Positions 3,945 through 5,522 of a DNA stretch of 5,522 nucleotides are shown one piece after another (position 1 is the stretch's first letter; the number at the start of each line of letters is the position of its first letter). The translations under genes and the position numbers were made by a program. Source of the stretch: Actinomycetota bacterium (GTDB taxonomy: Bacteria; Zhuqueibacterota; Zhuqueibacteria; Residuimicrobiales; Krinioviventaceae); contig JAACEJ010000281.1 in NCBI GenBank assembly GCA_011682565.1, positions 1-5,522 of the forward strand, written 5' to 3'. The notes beneath the pieces are model-generated. The model saw only the letters and a program-made list of their open reading frames with translations. It was not told the origin of the DNA and did not search any database.

Positions 3945-5522
3945 ATGAGAAAAAGTGCGAAATTTGAACTGGAAGAGGTCATCGGAAGAGATTATATTAT
4001 TTCTCTTAATCCGAGTACCGGGGAAGAATTGGGCCGAATGAAGCCGCTCAGCAGACGCGAGATCGACAAAGCCATTCATTGCACTCGTGAGTCATTTAAA
4101 GAATGGCGTTCGACGAGCATGAAAACGCGAGCAGGTTTTTTGCGTAAGCTCAGCGACATCATTCTTGAGCAAAAATCGGAGATCGCACATCTCATCGCTA
4201 CAGAACAGGGCAAGCCGGTGACGGAAGCACTGGGCGCGGAAATCGTCTCTGTGCTCAGCATTCTCAAAGATTTGTATCGCAATGGCCGCCGGGTTCTTAA
4301 AAGGTCAAACGTTCGTCCCGAACAGATTCTTTTTGTCCATAAAAAAAGTTCATACCGCTATGAACCTTTTGGCGTTGTGGCAATCATTTCACCATGGAAT
4401 TATCCTTTCTCAGTCCCTGTGCCCGAAATTGCAGCAGCGCTTTTTGCAGGTAATACTGTAGTTTTCAAACCCGCTCCACACTCGATTCTCATTGGCGAAA
4501 AAATTGATGAAATTTTCAAAATGGCAGGATTTCCTGACGGCGTTATGAATACCGTCATTGTAGATGATCGCGACGCTCCGGTCATCAGCGAACATCCTGC
4601 TGTGGATAAAATCGTTTTTACGGGCAGCACAAACGTGGGAAGCAAGATCATGTCTTCCGCTGCAAAAAATATCACGCCCATTCTGCTGGAGTTAGGAGGA
4701 AAAGACGCGGCCATTGTTGCCGCAGATGCGAATATTGAAAGAGCGGCGAAAGGAATTGTCTGGGGCGCCATGTTTACGACAGGACAGGTATGCGCTTCGA
4801 TCGAGCGCGTTTATGTCGAAAGCAGCGTAGCGGAAAAATTTATTAATGCATGTGTTCGGGAAACGAAAAAACTGAGAATCGGTGACCCGCTGGATAAAGA
4901 TACGGACATTGGCCCGCTAAGCCATGTCGGGCAACTGAATCATATTGATCAACACATTGAGGACGCTATTGAAAAAGGTGCCCGTATTCTCGTCGGGGGA
5001 AAAAGAATTAAAATGCCCGGATATTTTTTTGAACCGACAATCCTGACAAATGTAGATCATTCAATGGATGTTATGACCCATGAAACATTTGGTCCTGTAT
5101 TGCCTGTCATGACGGTAGAATCTCTGGACAAAGCTATTGATTTGGCGAATGACAGCATTTACGGCCTGTCGGCTTATGGTTGGACGGAAAACAAAAACAC
5201 TGCCGAACGGTTGATGAACGAGCTGGAGGCAGGTACGGTCATGATAAACGATTCAACATCTTCATGGGGAGAGGCAACCGCACCGTGGGGAGGTATGAAA
5301 AAAAGCAGCATCGGCAGGACACGGTCGCGATTCGGATTGCTTGAAATGGTGCAGGTGAAATATGCCAGCTATGACAGAGGTAACAATGCGTTTAATCCCT
5401 GGTGGTTTCCCTATGACAGCCAGGCAAGGCAGTTCTTTACCCGTGCTTTGGATTTACTTTTTCAGCAAAATGTTCTTAAAAAAATGATGGCTTTATTCTC
5501 ACTTTTAAAAGTCAGTAAATTT
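3945..5522 (+). CDS. NAD(P)-dependent aldehyde dehydrogenase (3' end outside window)
   Basis: From ATG at 3945 the frame is open through the last base, 526 codons with no stop. It is an ALDH-superfamily enzyme oxidising an aldehyde to a carboxylate. Key residues are in place: PWN with Asn152, FKPAP with Lys175 (coenzyme), FTGS at 225-228, LELGGKD with Glu249 (general base), GQVCAS with nucleophile Cys283, and HETFGPV with Glu380. The Glu249-Cys283 spacing of 34 equals that of classical ALDHs. The core closes with PWGGMKKSSIGRTRSRFGLLEM. About 50 further residues follow, with PWWFPYD (485-491) and then hydrophobic/basic helical sequence (496-521), longer than a soluble ALDH tail and suggestive of membrane contact. 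The start lies 4 bases after the GMC stop with no clear SD, so translation probably depends on coupling to the upstream gene. Substrate is unknown; the neighbour suggests the aldehyde made by the GMC enzyme. Confidence 0.93.
   Translation, partial: MRKSAKFELEEVIGRDYIISLNPSTGEELGRMKPLSRREIDKAIHCTRESFKEWRSTSMKTRAGFLRKLSDIILEQKSEIAHLIATEQGKPVTEALGAEIVSVLSILKDLYRNGRRVLKRSNVRPEQILFVHKKSSYRYEPFGVVAIISPWNYPFSVPVPEIAAALFAGNTVVFKPAPHSILIGEKIDEIFKMAGFPDGVMNTVIVDDRDAPVISEHPAVDKIVFTGSTNVGSKIMSSAAKNITPILLELGGKDAAIVAADANIERAAKGIVWGAMFTTGQVCASIERVYVESSVAEKFINACVRETKKLRIGDPLDKDTDIGPLSHVGQLNHIDQHIEDAIEKGARILVGGKRIKMPGYFFEPTILTNVDHSMDVMTHETFGPVLPVMTVESLDKAIDLANDSIYGLSAYGWTENKNTAERLMNELEAGTVMINDSTSSWGEATAPWGGMKKSSIGRTRSRFGLLEMVQVKYASYDRGNNAFNPWWFPYDSQARQFFTRALDLLFQQNVLKKMMALFSLLKVSKF

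Noticed and set aside
2639..3982. Several minus-strand ORFs of 117-178 codons under the GMC gene
   Set aside because: All lie antisense to a gene with full FAD and GMC motifs, and their translations look like reverse-frame noise rich in Cys, Arg and Phe.
4400..4771. Minus-strand ORF of 123 codons under the aldehyde dehydrogenase
   Set aside because: It is antisense to the best-conserved ALDH region (Asn152 to Glu249) and has no motif of its own.

Overview
The window fits an ordinary chromosomal stretch of a moderate-GC, Gram-negative bacterium. One product has a Sec signal peptide followed by a beta-barrel-like sequence, which implies an outer membrane. Several genes have clear purine-rich Shine-Dalgarno sites, which argues against a typical Bacteroidota genome. 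A deep-branching Gram-negative lineage, for example in the wider FCB group, is possible, but the sequence does not fix the phylum. I see no mobile element, tRNA, rRNA or CRISPR array.

Layout. Positions 1-474 (minus) hold the first 158 codons of a YchF/DUF933-type P-loop NTPase that runs off the left edge. Positions 475-692 are a divergent, AT-rich promoter region with a long inverted repeat. Positions 693-1514 (plus) encode a rhomboid intramembrane serine protease with an N-terminal zinc ribbon and probably a seventh, C-terminal membrane helix. Positions 1515-1637 are a convergent gap with two dyads. Positions 1638-2174 (minus) encode a small secreted, probably outer-membrane beta-barrel protein. 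Positions 2175-2356 are a second divergent promoter region with a near-perfect AT palindrome and a 7-codon leader ORF. Positions 2357-3940 (plus) encode a GMC-type FAD oxidoreductase of the cholesterol-oxidase (ChoD-like) branch. Positions 3945-5522 (plus) encode an aldehyde dehydrogenase that is still open at the right edge.

How the genes fit together. The GMC oxidoreductase and the aldehyde dehydrogenase are four bases apart on one strand and look like a two-step oxidation unit (alcohol to carbonyl to carboxylate). The substrate cannot be read from the sequence. The other three genes appear to be separate transcription units.

Nothing here is clearly a new biological system. The points most worth checking are the SD-equipped 7-codon ORF whose stop overlaps the GMC start, the 15-bp inverted repeat between the NTPase and rhomboid genes, the zinc-ribbon rhomboid architecture, and the C-terminal tail of the aldehyde dehydrogenase.
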